64,000 nt of DNA from Myxococcus hansupus. GTDB taxonomy: Bacteria; Myxococcota; Myxococcia; Myxococcales; Myxococcaceae. The notes under the pieces are model-generated. The model was not told the origin of the DNA. It did no database searches and worked only from the letters and a program-made list of their open reading frames with translations. How positions within the stretch are numbered: the first letter of the stretch is position 1; each line of letters begins with the position of its first letter. A program made the position numbers and the translations under genes. The DNA lies in contig NZ_CP012109.1 of the NCBI RefSeq assembly GCF_000280925.3, forward strand, positions 4,918,501-4,982,500. Reading direction: 5' to 3'. This document shows positions 35,747-44,076 of the stretch, piece by piece.

Positions 35747-36544
35747 ATGAAGGTCGACGCTCAGGAGCCCGCCACCGGGGCCAGACAGGCGAAGCCGTCA
35801 CCCGACGGAGAACGGTTCAAGAAGACACTGGAAGAGACGCAGCCCCGCGATGCCCCCAAGGCACCGCGCCGCGTGCCCGTGGGCTTGCCAGGAGCCGCGC
35901 GCCTCCGGCCCACCCCGGCCGCGACCGGCGTGGCCCGCGCGGCCGGGCCTGTCATGGCGCCCCAACGCGGCGCCATCTCCAGCCCCGAGAGCCTGGGGCG
36001 CCAGCGACACGCGATGCATGTGGAGGTTCAACGGCTGGGGGCCGTCCGGAGCGAGGCGCAGACGCAGGGACAGGAGCGCACCGAGCACCGCCTCCATGAC
36101 CTCATCGCCCGCGAGCTGGCGAAGGACTCCCGCGCCACGGCGGCCCCCACCCCGCCGGAACCCCGCGCGACACATGGACCGCCGCAGCCCGAGCCGCAAC
36201 GTCCCGCGAATGAGGCGCCCCACCGCGAGGGGGGCCTCTCCGGCGTGGGTGCCATGGCGGGAAGCGGCGCCTCCAGCGAGCACGTCCACGCCCCCACGCG
36301 CGCCGAGGCGGCGCTGGCGCTCATCGAGCGCATCGACGTCTTCGTGAAGTCCCAACGCCCCGCGCTCAGCATGAGCCTGCGCGGCCACCTGGACGCCACC
36401 GTGGAAGTCGAACGAACGGGTCCACGCGAAGTCGCCCTGCGCATCCAGGGCCGGCGGGGGCCCGTGGCCGCCGAGGAGCTCGGCAGGCTGCGCGATGCCC
36501 TGGAAGCCCGGGGCCTGAAGCTCAGCGCGCTGCGCACGGACTAG
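35747..36544 (+). CDS. Uncharacterised protein with FliK/HrpP-like C-terminal region
   Basis: A 265-residue protein, Pro/Ala/Arg-rich and probably disordered through residue about 180, then a compact C-terminal domain (ALALIERIDVFVKSQRPALS, EVALRIQGRRGPVAAEELGR and a final LKLSALRTD). Disordered N-terminus plus small beta-alpha C-terminal domain resembles hook-length/needle-length regulators (FliK, HrpP), but similarity is weak and no secretion genes lie nearby. Treat the function as unknown. Confidence 0.6.
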   Translation: MKVDAQEPATGARQAKPSPDGERFKKTLEETQPRDAPKAPRRVPVGLPGAARLRPTPAATGVARAAGPVMAPQRGAISSPESLGRQRHAMHVEVQRLGAVRSEAQTQGQERTEHRLHDLIARELAKDSRATAAPTPPEPRATHGPPQPEPQRPANEAPHREGGLSGVGAMAGSGASSEHVHAPTRAEAALALIERIDVFVKSQRPALSMSLRGHLDATVEVERTGPREVALRIQGRRGPVAAEELGRLRDALEARGLKLSALRTD

Positions 36545-36559
36545 CGCCCCCGCAACGGC

Positions 36560-36594
36560 GAAGGCCCTCCCGCCACGTGGGCGAAAGGGCCTTC
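36560..36594. terminator. Bidirectional terminator-like hairpin
   Basis: A 9-bp stem (GAAGGCCCT 36560-36568 and its complement 36586-36594) with further inner pairing, in the 74-bp gap between two convergent genes. No long T tract on either side. Confidence 0.6.
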
Positions 36595-36618
36595 GGGGAC
36601 ACGCGCGCCGCGAGCGGT

Positions 36619-36954
36619 CTACTTGCCCGGCGCCACATCCAGGAGGGAGCGCTTGCCCTCCTTCTCCTTGAAGTCCTCGGCCTCGGGCAGCGCGGCCTTC
36701 TTCTCCGCGATGTTGGGCCACTTCGTGGAGAAGTCGGCGTTCAGCGCCTTGTACTCCTGCCACTGCGCCGGGAGTTCCGTCTCGGGGAAGATGGCCTTGG
36801 TGGGACACACGGGCTCGCAAGCGCCGCAGTCGATGCACTCATCCGGGTGGATGACCAGGAAGTTGGCACCTTCGTAGAAGCAGTTGACCGGGCACACCTC
36901 GACACAGTCGGTGTACTTGCACTTGATGCAAGGGTCGGCGACGACGTAGGCCAT
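36619..36954 (-). CDS. fdxA: Ferredoxin FdxA, 7Fe type
   Basis: A 111-residue ferredoxin beginning [20 protein letters not shown]. The first cluster site uses Cys9, Cys17 and Cys21 with an extra Cys12, and the second [12 protein letters not shown] motif (Cys40, 43, 46, 50) pairs with Cys25, so it fits the 3Fe-4S plus 4Fe-4S type with the C-terminal extension typical of FdxA. Carries electrons in the cytosol. GAGAGGAG stands before ATG 36954. Confidence 0.93.
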   Translation of the reverse strand: MAYVVADPCIKCKYTDCVEVCPVNCFYEGANFLVIHPDECIDCGACEPVCPTKAIFPETELPAQWQEYKALNADFSTKWPNIAEKKAALPEAEDFKEKEGKRSLLDVAPGK

Positions 36955-37065
36955 TGAAAAGTCTCCTCTCGGTAGAAACCAGGCGCGTCCGTGGGCGCGC
37001 AGAGTAGTGGTTCGAGCTGGCGATGGCACCCTGAATCTGTGCCCGGCCATCGCCGGCGGCGGGGG

Positions 37066-38154
37066 TCAGCCCAACAAGCCCTGGGCCCGCAGCAACTCGG
37101 CCACGAGGATGGCGCCTCGCGCGGCCCCCATCTTGGTGTTGTGGGACACCAGGACGTACTTGAAGCCGTTCTCCAGGACGCCGTCCTCGCGGATGCGGCC
37201 CACGGTGGTGGCCATACCGCCATGCGTGTCCCGGTCCAAACGGGGCTGGGGTCGGAAGGGATCGTCCAGCACCTCAATCCACCGCGGTGCGGCGGATGGC
37301 AGCTTCCGGGCCAGCTCGGCGCCCTGCCACTCACGCAGGGCCTGGGTCACCTCGGCCACGGTGGCCTTCTTCTCCAGCGAGACGAAGACGGACTCGGTGT
37401 GGCCCTCCATCACCGCCACGCGGGTGCAGGTGCAGGACACCCGGATATCGTGCGGCGTGAGACCTTCTCCACCCGGGCGGAGCGCACCCAGAATCTTCTT
37501 CGTCTCCACCTCGACCTTGTGCTCCTCCTTGGGAATGTAGGGGATGACGTTGTCGAGGATGTCCATGCCGATGACGCCCGGCGAGCGCCCCGCGCCGGAC
37601 ATGGCCTGCAGGCTGGTCATCAGCACCGCCTTGACGCCGAAGCGCTCCACCAGCGGCGCCAGGGTCACCGCCAGGCCCGTGGTGGTGCAGTTGGGGATGG
37701 GCACGACGTAGCCCTTCCACCCGCGGCGGCGCTGCTGCTCCCGGATGAGCGGGGCGTGCGCGGCGTTGACGGGGGGAATCAGCAGCGGAACGTCGTCCTC
37801 GTAGCGGAACGCGCTGGCGGCGGAGAAGACGGGGATGTCCTTGGCCAGCTTCGGCTCCAGCTCCCGCGCCACGTCCGCCTCCACGGCGGAGAACACCAGG
37901 TCGTAGTCCTTGGCCTCGAGCGCGTCCCCGGCCACCACCTTCATGCCGGCGATTCCAGCGGGCAGCGGCTCCGGAACGAACCACGCCGTCATGCCACTCG
38001 CCGTTTTCAAGGCCTCCGCGTACGTCTTGCCCGCCGAGCGAGGCGAGGCCGCGAGGCCCGTCAGCTCGATGAAGGGATGGTCCTTGAGGGCCGCGATGAA
38101 TTGCTGTCCGGCGAGTCCAGTGGCACCGATGAGTGCCGCGCGAAGCCTGGCCAT
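37066..38154 (-). CDS. asd: Aspartate-semialdehyde dehydrogenase
   Basis: A 362-residue enzyme reducing aspartyl phosphate to the semialdehyde with NADPH, on the way to lysine, diaminopimelate, threonine and methionine. N-terminal Rossmann motif GATGLAGQQF (10-19) and active-site VPIPNCTTTG with Cys156; ESVFVSL and GGMATTVGRIR follow. The sequence style is the fungal/archaeal-type subgroup (with the CTCTRV and LLIPPVN segments) rather than the E. coli one. 99 bp upstream of fdxA, same strand. Confidence 0.93.
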   Translation of the reverse strand: MARLRAALIGATGLAGQQFIAALKDHPFIELTGLAASPRSAGKTYAEALKTASGMTAWFVPEPLPAGIAGMKVVAGDALEAKDYDLVFSAVEADVARELEPKLAKDIPVFSAASAFRYEDDVPLLIPPVNAAHAPLIREQQRRRGWKGYVVPIPNCTTTGLAVTLAPLVERFGVKAVLMTSLQAMSGAGRSPGVIGMDILDNVIPYIPKEEHKVEVETKKILGALRPGGEGLTPHDIRVSCTCTRVAVMEGHTESVFVSLEKKATVAEVTQALREWQGAELARKLPSAAPRWIEVLDDPFRPQPRLDRDTHGGMATTVGRIREDGVLENGFKYVLVSHNTKMGAARGAILVAELLRAQGLLG

Positions 38155-38238
38155 GGGGGCGTTTCTCCAGTCTCCAGAGGAGGAGGTAGTCGCCCGCTCC
38201 CATACACCCTTTCACGACGCACCGCATCCGCCCGGAAG

Positions 38239-38697
38239 TCAGCGGGGCATCGCGGCGACGGGTGCCCGGTGATGGCGCTCCGTGGGAAAGCCGCCCGTCA
38301 CCCACGCCAGCAGTCCGCCTTCGAGGCAGACGGCCTCGCGCCCTTTCATCCGGAGCAACCGGCAGACGCGGCGGGTGTCCCTGCTGTCCGGCGAACAGCC
38401 ACACAGGACGATGAGTTCATCGTCCGGAAGCATGTGGTGATCACGGGCAATCTCCGAGGCCGTCATCCGCAAGGCTCCAGGGATGTGCAGGTCATAACGC
38501 TCCCAATCGGCAGCGTCCCGACAGTCGAGGACGAGCACTTCGTCGTCCCCCAGACGCATGTACAGCTCGGCACAGACGATGATGGGCTCCACGGCGACCT
38601 CCGCGGGGTCTTCTCGGGTAACCCGGAGCCCCAACGGCCTCTTCCGTGGCGCCTCCCCGCCTGCCCCCCGCGTGAAGGACAAGGCGGCGTGCCGCAC
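38239..38697 (-). CDS. Rhodanese-domain protein
   Basis: A 152-residue single rhodanese domain starting at GTG 38697. EVLVLDCRDAADWERYDLHI (53-72) and GALRMTASEI match the fold, and the active-site loop begins with Cys99 in VLCGCSPDSRD. The second cysteine (Cys101) in the loop is unusual. It transfers sulfane sulfur to acceptors such as cyanide or proteins. 13 bp after the acyl-CoA dehydrogenase stop, so probably cotranscribed. Confidence 0.85.
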   Translation of the reverse strand: MRHAALSFTRGAGGEAPRKRPLGLRVTREDPAEVAVEPIIVCAELYMRLGDDEVLVLDCRDAADWERYDLHIPGALRMTASEIARDHHMLPDDELIVLCGCSPDSRDTRRVCRLLRMKGREAVCLEGGLLAWVTGGFPTERHHRAPVAAMPR

Positions 38698-38710
38698 CGC
38701 GCCTTCGCGC

Positions 38711-39862
38711 TCAGAGTCCGAGCTGCTTGGCGATGATTTCGTTCATCACCTCACTGGTGCCCCCGCCGATGGGCCCCAGCCGCGCGTCGCGCCAGTGGCG
38801 CTGGATGTCGTACTCCATCATGTAGCCCGCACCGCCGTGGAGCTGGAGGCACTCGTCCGCCACGTGGCAGCACGTCTCGGTAGCCACCTTCTTCGCCATG
38901 GACGTCTGGGCCACGGCCCACTCCCCCGCCACGTGCAGCCGCAGCGCGTGGTACGTGAGCTGACGCGCGGACTCGCGCGCGGTGAAGAGGTCCGCCAGCT
39001 TGTGGCGCACCACCTGGAACTGGTGGAGCGACTGGCCGAACGCGCGCCGCGACTTCACGTGCGCCAGCACCGTCTCCAGCATGTCCTCCATGGCGCCCAC
39101 CGCCCCCAGGGCGAGAGACAGGCGCTCCCACTGGAAGTTGCCCATGATTTGAGCGAAGCCCTGCCCCTCCACGCCGAGCAGGTTCTCCACGGGCACGCGG
39201 CAGTCCTCGAAGAACAGCTCCGCCGTGTCCGACGCGCGCCAGCCCAGCTTGTCCAGCTTGCGCCCCACGGAGAAGCCCGGCGTGCCCTTCTCCACCACCA
39301 GCATGGACAGGCCCTTGTGGCCGGCGGACGGGTCCGTCTTCACCGCCACCACCACGAAGTCCGCGCGCACGCCGTTGGTGATGTACGTCTTGGAGCCATT
39401 CACGACGAAGTGGTCCCCGTCGCGCCGCGCGGTGGTGCGAAGACCCGCCACGTCCGAGCCAGCGTCGGGCTCGGTGATGCCCAGCGCGCCAATCTTCTCG
39501 CCGGCAATCGCGGGGGCCAGCCAGCGGCGCTTCTGCGCGTCCGTGCCGAACAGGTGGATGGGGCCGGTGGAGATGGTGAACTGCGCGCCCAGTCCCGCGG
39601 ACACACCGCCCGAGCCGCAGCGGCCCAGCTCCTCCAGGAGCACCGCCTCATAGAGCTCGCCCGCGGCCGAGCCCCCGTACTCCACCGGGTACTTCAGGCC
39701 GAGGAAGCCCAGCTCACCAAACCGGGTGAAGAGCTCCCGGGGGAACGCCTCCTGGGCCTCCCAGTCCCTCACGTGGGGGAGAATTTCCTTCTCCACCACC
39801 GCACGCACCGTGCGGCGAAACGCGTCATGCTCTTCCAGGTACAGCCCGTGGCCGTGAAGCAT
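38711..39862 (-). CDS. Acyl-CoA dehydrogenase
   Basis: A 383-residue FAD enzyme. Signature GALGITEPDAGSDVAG (125-140), DTAELFFEDCRVP (212-224), then the C-terminal helical domain with AFGQSLHQFQVVRHKLADLF and GGAGYMMEYDIQRHWRDARL. The IGGGTSE stretch replaces the usual IYEGT motif, and the likely base is Glu246 in NFQWERLSLAL, as in long-chain/isovaleryl-type members. Start ATG 39862 has GAGGTG upstream; the longer frame reaches into tRNA-Cys and is rejected. Confidence 0.93.
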   Translation of the reverse strand: MLHGHGLYLEEHDAFRRTVRAVVEKEILPHVRDWEAQEAFPRELFTRFGELGFLGLKYPVEYGGSAAGELYEAVLLEELGRCGSGGVSAGLGAQFTISTGPIHLFGTDAQKRRWLAPAIAGEKIGALGITEPDAGSDVAGLRTTARRDGDHFVVNGSKTYITNGVRADFVVVAVKTDPSAGHKGLSMLVVEKGTPGFSVGRKLDKLGWRASDTAELFFEDCRVPVENLLGVEGQGFAQIMGNFQWERLSLALGAVGAMEDMLETVLAHVKSRRAFGQSLHQFQVVRHKLADLFTARESARQLTYHALRLHVAGEWAVAQTSMAKKVATETCCHVADECLQLHGGAGYMMEYDIQRHWRDARLGPIGGGTSEVMNEIIAKQLGL

Positions 39863-39969
39863 CGTTCGAGCACCTCGTCTGCCCGGCGGCCGGAAGGCAC
39901 ACCCGGGGTGGAACCTTTTCGTGCCGCCATGGTAACGGGACGCTCGCAGCCCAGACAGCCGTTGCATCC

Positions 39970-39999
39970 TTGACCGCGCGGGGGCGGGCTGCGTATAAG
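39970..39999 (+). promoter_or_regulatory. Promoter of tRNA-Cys
   Basis: A -35 box TTGACC (39970-39975), an 18-bp spacer and a -10 box TATAAG (39994-39999), ending 16 bp before the tRNA. A near-consensus housekeeping promoter, unusually clear for this GC-rich genome. Confidence 0.85.
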
Positions 40000-40015
40000 C
40001 CGACCCCATCCTCTC

Positions 40016-40087
40016 GGCGCCATAGCCAAGTGGTAAGGCAAAGGTCTGCAAAACCTTCATTCCCCGGTTCGAATCCGGGTGGCGCCT
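40016..40087 (+). tRNA. tRNA-Cys (GCA)
   Basis: A 72-base cloverleaf with acceptor GGCGCCA/TGGCGCC, anticodon arm AAGGT-CTGCAAA-ACCTT (anticodon GCA) and T-loop GGTTCGAATCC. Discriminator T is followed by CAA, so CCA is not encoded. Confidence 0.97.
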
Positions 40088-40096
40088 CAAAGAACC

Positions 40097-40140
40097 AAGG
40101 CCCGGTGCGGAGCTGATTCCGCATCGGGCCTTGTGCTTTT
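40097..40140 (+). terminator. Terminator of tRNA-Cys
   Basis: A long stem AAGGCCCGGTGCGGA (from 40097) pairs with TCCGCATCGGGCCTT, with one G-T pair, around a short loop, and is followed by GTGCTTTT. It begins 9 bp after the tRNA. Confidence 0.88.
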
Positions 40141-40159
40141 CAGGGGTTCGCGGGGCCGG

Positions 40160-41824
40160 TCAGCAGCCCAGTTGCACCGCGCCGATGTCGGGCGCGGCGC
40201 CGCAGAAGGGCATGCCGATGTCCACGCCCGCCCCCTGCGCCATGGGCCCCGGCGAGAAGGCCGCGCCCAGGTCCGCGGGGCCGGTGCGGGAGGTGGTGTC
40301 CCCCGTGGCGGCCTGGTACGCCGCCAGGTCCATGGCGACGCCGGCCTGCTTGAACTGGGCACCGGCCGGGAAGAGGTTGTTGCCCATGTTCATGCCCGGG
40401 GCCATGGGGCCCATGTTCACCGCGACGGGCGCCTCCGCGAAGATGTTGTTCTTCACCACCGGGGACTCGGTGGGCCCGCCGGTGCCGTGGCCGATGATGA
40501 GCGCCGTGGCCGCGCGTGACACCGTGTTGTTGACCACCGTGGTGCCCTTCGAATTCTCCAGGCGGATGGCCGTGCCCTCTCCCCCGCCCGCCTCGGTGAT
40601 GTCGTGCACGCGGTTGCGGCGGATGACGACGCCGTTGGGCATGGCACCGTCGTGGTTGCCACCCACCGCGATGCCCTTGGCACCGTCGTAGATTTCGTTG
40701 TCCTCCACCAGGATGTTGCTCGCCGAGTAGTGGATGACGACGACGTCGCCCCGGGCCGTGGAGCTCGGGAGGAACTGGTGCATCCGGTTGTTGCGGAGGG
40801 TCACCCCGTAGCACGTCTTGATGTCCACGGCGTTCTCACGGTTGGCGTAGAAGTGGTTGTTCTCGATGAGCAGGTCCTCGGCGGGAGGCAGGCCGCTGAA
40901 GCCCTCGGGACCGAGGCACTGCACGGAGTCCCCCGAGACGTCGTGGATGTCGTTGTTGCGCACGGTGACGTTCCGCGACGTGGGCTGCACGACGACGCCG
41001 TGGGAGTCCTCGTTGCCCGTCGTCTTCACGAAGTCGTGGATGTGGTTGTTCTCGATGGTGGGACCGGTGGCGTTGTTGAACGTCGTCACCGCGCCGCCGC
41101 CCGTGCCGCCGTGCAGGTCCGAGTTGACGAGCATCGAGCCCGTGACGTCGCCCTCGAACGTGACGGCGAAGGGCGTCTGGCCCTCCATGTCGATTTCGAA
41201 GCCGTCGATGATCCAATGAGGCTGGCGCACCTGCACCAGGCCGTGCTCGCCCGGGCCCAGGACGATGCGCGGGCTGCCTTCTCCCTGGAGCGTGATCTTC
41301 GCGTCGGCGGTGCCGGGCTTCGCGGCGTCACCGATGATGATGCGCTCCGCATACGTGCCGGCGAGCACCCGGATGAGCTCCCCAGGGCTGGCCAGGCCGA
41401 CGGCCTTGTTGATGGTGCGCAGCGGCTGCGCGGCGCTGCCGTCGCCGTCGTCATTGCCAGCCGTGCTCACGACCCACTCGCGCGTATAGATGGGCGGCGC
41501 CTCGGGCACGGACATCGCCGTGGCGGTGACGGCCGGCTGCGGAGACGGGTCCTCGATGTTCGCGTGGTCCGAATGGTCCGGCAGCGCGGCCACGGGCGTG
41601 CCCGCCACCGCCTGCACGCCCACGGGGGGGCGCGTGGAGAGGGCACGCACGGGCGTGGGAGATTCCGCGGAGCCAGGCGCCGCGGGCCGAGGTGCCGGGG
41701 ACTGGCTGGACGGGGGCACGGTCGCTCCGCCACTGTCGGAGCCAGAGCAGGCCGTCCCGCCCAGAAGGAGCAGACACGCGGCCAGGTACGACAGCTTCAG
41801 GCAGTTGCCAGGTCGAATTTTCAT
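40160..41824 (-). CDS. Right-handed parallel beta-helix lipoprotein
   Basis: A 554-residue protein with signal peptide and lipobox LLLGGTAC (lipidated Cys26), then a Ser/Pro-rich linker (about 28-110), and a beta-helix from about 125 with the DUF1565-like start VVSTAGNDDGDGSAAQPLRT and PbH1-type coils (TIENNHIHDF, VTVRNNDIHD, LLIENNHFYA, VTLRNNRMHQ, ILVEDNEIYD, VVIRRNRVHD, TVVNNTVSRA). It looks like a surface polysaccharide-active or adhesive protein; no catalytic residues can be named. ATG 41824 is the start; the frame extends to 42718 opposite the next gene and is rejected there. Confidence 0.85.
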   Translation of the reverse strand: MKIRPGNCLKLSYLAACLLLLGGTACSGSDSGGATVPPSSQSPAPRPAAPGSAESPTPVRALSTRPPVGVQAVAGTPVAALPDHSDHANIEDPSPQPAVTATAMSVPEAPPIYTREWVVSTAGNDDGDGSAAQPLRTINKAVGLASPGELIRVLAGTYAERIIIGDAAKPGTADAKITLQGEGSPRIVLGPGEHGLVQVRQPHWIIDGFEIDMEGQTPFAVTFEGDVTGSMLVNSDLHGGTGGGAVTTFNNATGPTIENNHIHDFVKTTGNEDSHGVVVQPTSRNVTVRNNDIHDVSGDSVQCLGPEGFSGLPPAEDLLIENNHFYANRENAVDIKTCYGVTLRNNRMHQFLPSSTARGDVVVIHYSASNILVEDNEIYDGAKGIAVGGNHDGAMPNGVVIRRNRVHDITEAGGGEGTAIRLENSKGTTVVNNTVSRAATALIIGHGTGGPTESPVVKNNIFAEAPVAVNMGPMAPGMNMGNNLFPAGAQFKQAGVAMDLAAYQAATGDTTSRTGPADLGAAFSPGPMAQGAGVDIGMPFCGAAPDIGAVQLGC

Positions 41825-41948
41825 GAGCAGGACCAACGCCGGAAGCGGGGTCCTGTATTCATCCCTGTGCGTCACGACACGTACCGGCCGGACGGCCCGG
41901 CGAGCGTACGGTGAACGGCTCGTGACAGCTCGGAGGTGCGACAGTACG

Positions 41949-43955
41949 GTGTCGCCCCCCGTGCTCCACGCCGTCCGATTCGTCATCGCCGCTGTCCTGA
42001 TTTCCGCCTGCGCGGCCCCGCAGCCCGCGACGGACGTCCCTCGTGCATCCGCGGTGGGACAGCCCAGCGTGCAAGTCACCGAGGCCTCGCGTCGCGCGGC
42101 CGGCGAGGGCGTAGGTGACACGGCCACGGAGGAAGATGACGCAGCGGAGCGCCCCGCCCGAACCGGCGCATCTAGCTCCACCACGACGGAGGGCGGCGAC
42201 GCCGCGGAGCGCCCCACCCGATCCGGCACATCGGGTTTGGACTCGGTGGACGACGCCGCTGCCCGCTCGCGGCCAGCCGAGAACACCGTGGGAGCCGTCA
42301 GCGCCAGCACGGGTTCGGGCACGTCCGCTCCAGGGCGGAATGCCACGTCCTCCGCGGACACCACCCCTTCGGTGGAGGATCCGCTCGCGCAGGGCATCCC
42401 CACCCCGGGCGACCTCAAGCGCCTGGACTTCCGTGGCGGCGAGCCCCGCGTCCCCGTCCGGCTGATGGAAGGCCGCCGCGAAGTCATCTTCTCCCCGCGC
42501 GGTCGGATGCGGCTGCGCTTCGGCGGCCCCGGGGACAAGGTGCTCGACGCCGCGGCGGGTACGCGCTGGATGGTGCGCGTCACGCAAGGCGCCCCCGCCG
42601 TGTTGTCCGCCCGGGTGCAGCTTGCCGAGTTCCGCATCGCGGACCGCGCGGGCATGCAGGCGGCGCTGGAGTCCTGGCGCGCGAAGGGGCTCGCGGTGCG
42701 CCCCCAGGTGCTGGGCACCGTCTACGGAATCGCGGGCAAGGTCATCGACAACCGGCGCACCCTTCTGCTCCTCGACGAGGTCTTCACGCCCGAGGCGGCG
42801 GGCCGCAAGCAGACGGAGCTGCTGCGGAGCCACGGCGCCCAGACGATGCTCTTCGAGGAGGTCCGAACCCCGGCCAGCGCCATCCTGGAGGTCCGCGACG
42901 AATCAGGCGGCGTGGTGGGCATGGCCCAGGACCGGCTGGACGCGGAGACCCCCGACGGCGCGGGCTTCGACGTGCGTCAGGTGGAGTTCGGCGTCGGCTA
43001 CGACTTCCATGGCTTCGAGGACCGCACCTTCCGAGGCGCACTCCAGCTCGTCGTGGACCGCGCCGGCCTGCTCGCCGTGGTCAACGTGGTGCCACTGGAA
43101 GACCTGCTGAAAGGGCTCGTGCCCGCGGAAATCTTCGCCCGCGCGCACACGGAGGCCCTCAAGGCCCAGGCCGTCACCGCGCGCGGCGAGGTGCTGGCCA
43201 AGGTGGGCATCAAGCACCTGGCGGACCCCTACCTCCTGTGCTCCGAGCAGCACTGCGCCGTCTACCGGGGCCGCACCGGCGAGGCGGCCAGCACCACGGC
43301 CGCGGTGCTGGCCACGCGCGGCGAGGGGCTCTTCAACGACGAGGGCCGCCTGGTGGACTCCGTCTACAGCGCCGTCTGCGGTGGGCACACCGAGGACAAT
43401 GATGTCGTGTGGGGTGGGCCCCCGGACCCCAGCCTCCGCGGCCGGCCGGACGTCATCGGCCCCGTGGGCAACCCTCCCCTCCCCGCCAACCTGGAGCGCT
43501 GGCTGACAACGAGCAACCTGCCTGCCGCCTGCCGCCTGTCCAGCTTCGCGCAGCCCAGCAAGTTCCGCTGGGAGAAGCGCTTCACCGCCGAACAGGTGGA
43601 CGCGCGACTGAAGAAGCTGGGCGTGGGGCGTGTCCAGGCGCTCGCGTTGACGGACCGGGGCGTCTCCGGCCGGGCGAGCGTTTTGTCGGTTTCTGGCGAC
43701 AAAGGGGCCACCCAGGTCCGGGGCGAGCTCAACATCCGCCGCCTCTTCGGCATGCTCAACAGCAGCATGGCCGTGGTGGAGGCCGAGCGGGACGCCGAGG
43801 GGCGGCTCACCGGCTGGCTTTTCCGTGGCGGTGGGTGGGGCCACGGCGTAGGAATGTGCCAGACAGGCGCCATCGGCCGGGCGGAGGCCGGGCAGCGCTA
43901 CCAGGACATCCTCCGTCACTACTTCAACGGTGCAGAGGTCGCCCCCATCTACTGA
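41949..43955 (+). CDS. SpoIID/LytB domain lipoprotein
   Basis: A 668-residue protein. The N-terminus is a lipoprotein signal (VIAAVLISAC, about residues 12-21), followed by a Thr/Ser/Ala-rich linker (about 25-145). SpoIID/LytB motifs then occur: LAVVNVVPLEDLLKGLVPAE, then EALKAQAVTARGEVLAKVG, SAVCGGHTEDN and the final GWGHGVGMCQTGA. SpoIID cleaves denuded glycan strands in endospore formers; in Gram-negative bacteria such proteins may act on cell-wall glycans during division or sporulation. GTG 41949 has GGAGG 12 bases upstream; GTG 41961 is an alternative. Confidence 0.85.
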   Translation: MSPPVLHAVRFVIAAVLISACAAPQPATDVPRASAVGQPSVQVTEASRRAAGEGVGDTATEEDDAAERPARTGASSSTTTEGGDAAERPTRSGTSGLDSVDDAAARSRPAENTVGAVSASTGSGTSAPGRNATSSADTTPSVEDPLAQGIPTPGDLKRLDFRGGEPRVPVRLMEGRREVIFSPRGRMRLRFGGPGDKVLDAAAGTRWMVRVTQGAPAVLSARVQLAEFRIADRAGMQAALESWRAKGLAVRPQVLGTVYGIAGKVIDNRRTLLLLDEVFTPEAAGRKQTELLRSHGAQTMLFEEVRTPASAILEVRDESGGVVGMAQDRLDAETPDGAGFDVRQVEFGVGYDFHGFEDRTFRGALQLVVDRAGLLAVVNVVPLEDLLKGLVPAEIFARAHTEALKAQAVTARGEVLAKVGIKHLADPYLLCSEQHCAVYRGRTGEAASTTAAVLATRGEGLFNDEGRLVDSVYSAVCGGHTEDNDVVWGGPPDPSLRGRPDVIGPVGNPPLPANLERWLTTSNLPAACRLSSFAQPSKFRWEKRFTAEQVDARLKKLGVGRVQALALTDRGVSGRASVLSVSGDKGATQVRGELNIRRLFGMLNSSMAVVEAERDAEGRLTGWLFRGGGWGHGVGMCQTGAIGRAEAGQRYQDILRHYFNGAEVAPIY

Positions 43956-44076
43956 AGGCGGAAGAGGGGTTATCCTTCAAACCGGTGCACGGCTCGCGAA
44001 TCGACGACCCACTTCACCTGTTCAGTCGCGAACGCGACGGGACTAGTCAGCCCGTCCGGAGGTTTATCATCCCGCC

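Noticed and set aside
35747..36544. Secretion needle or hook-length regulator
   Set aside because: Only layout and a weak C-terminal resemblance; no type III or flagellar genes nearby, so kept as unknown.
41825..42718. Upstream extension of the beta-helix lipoprotein frame
   Set aside because: It would run opposite the SpoIID gene and bury a clear lipoprotein signal peptide that begins at 41824.
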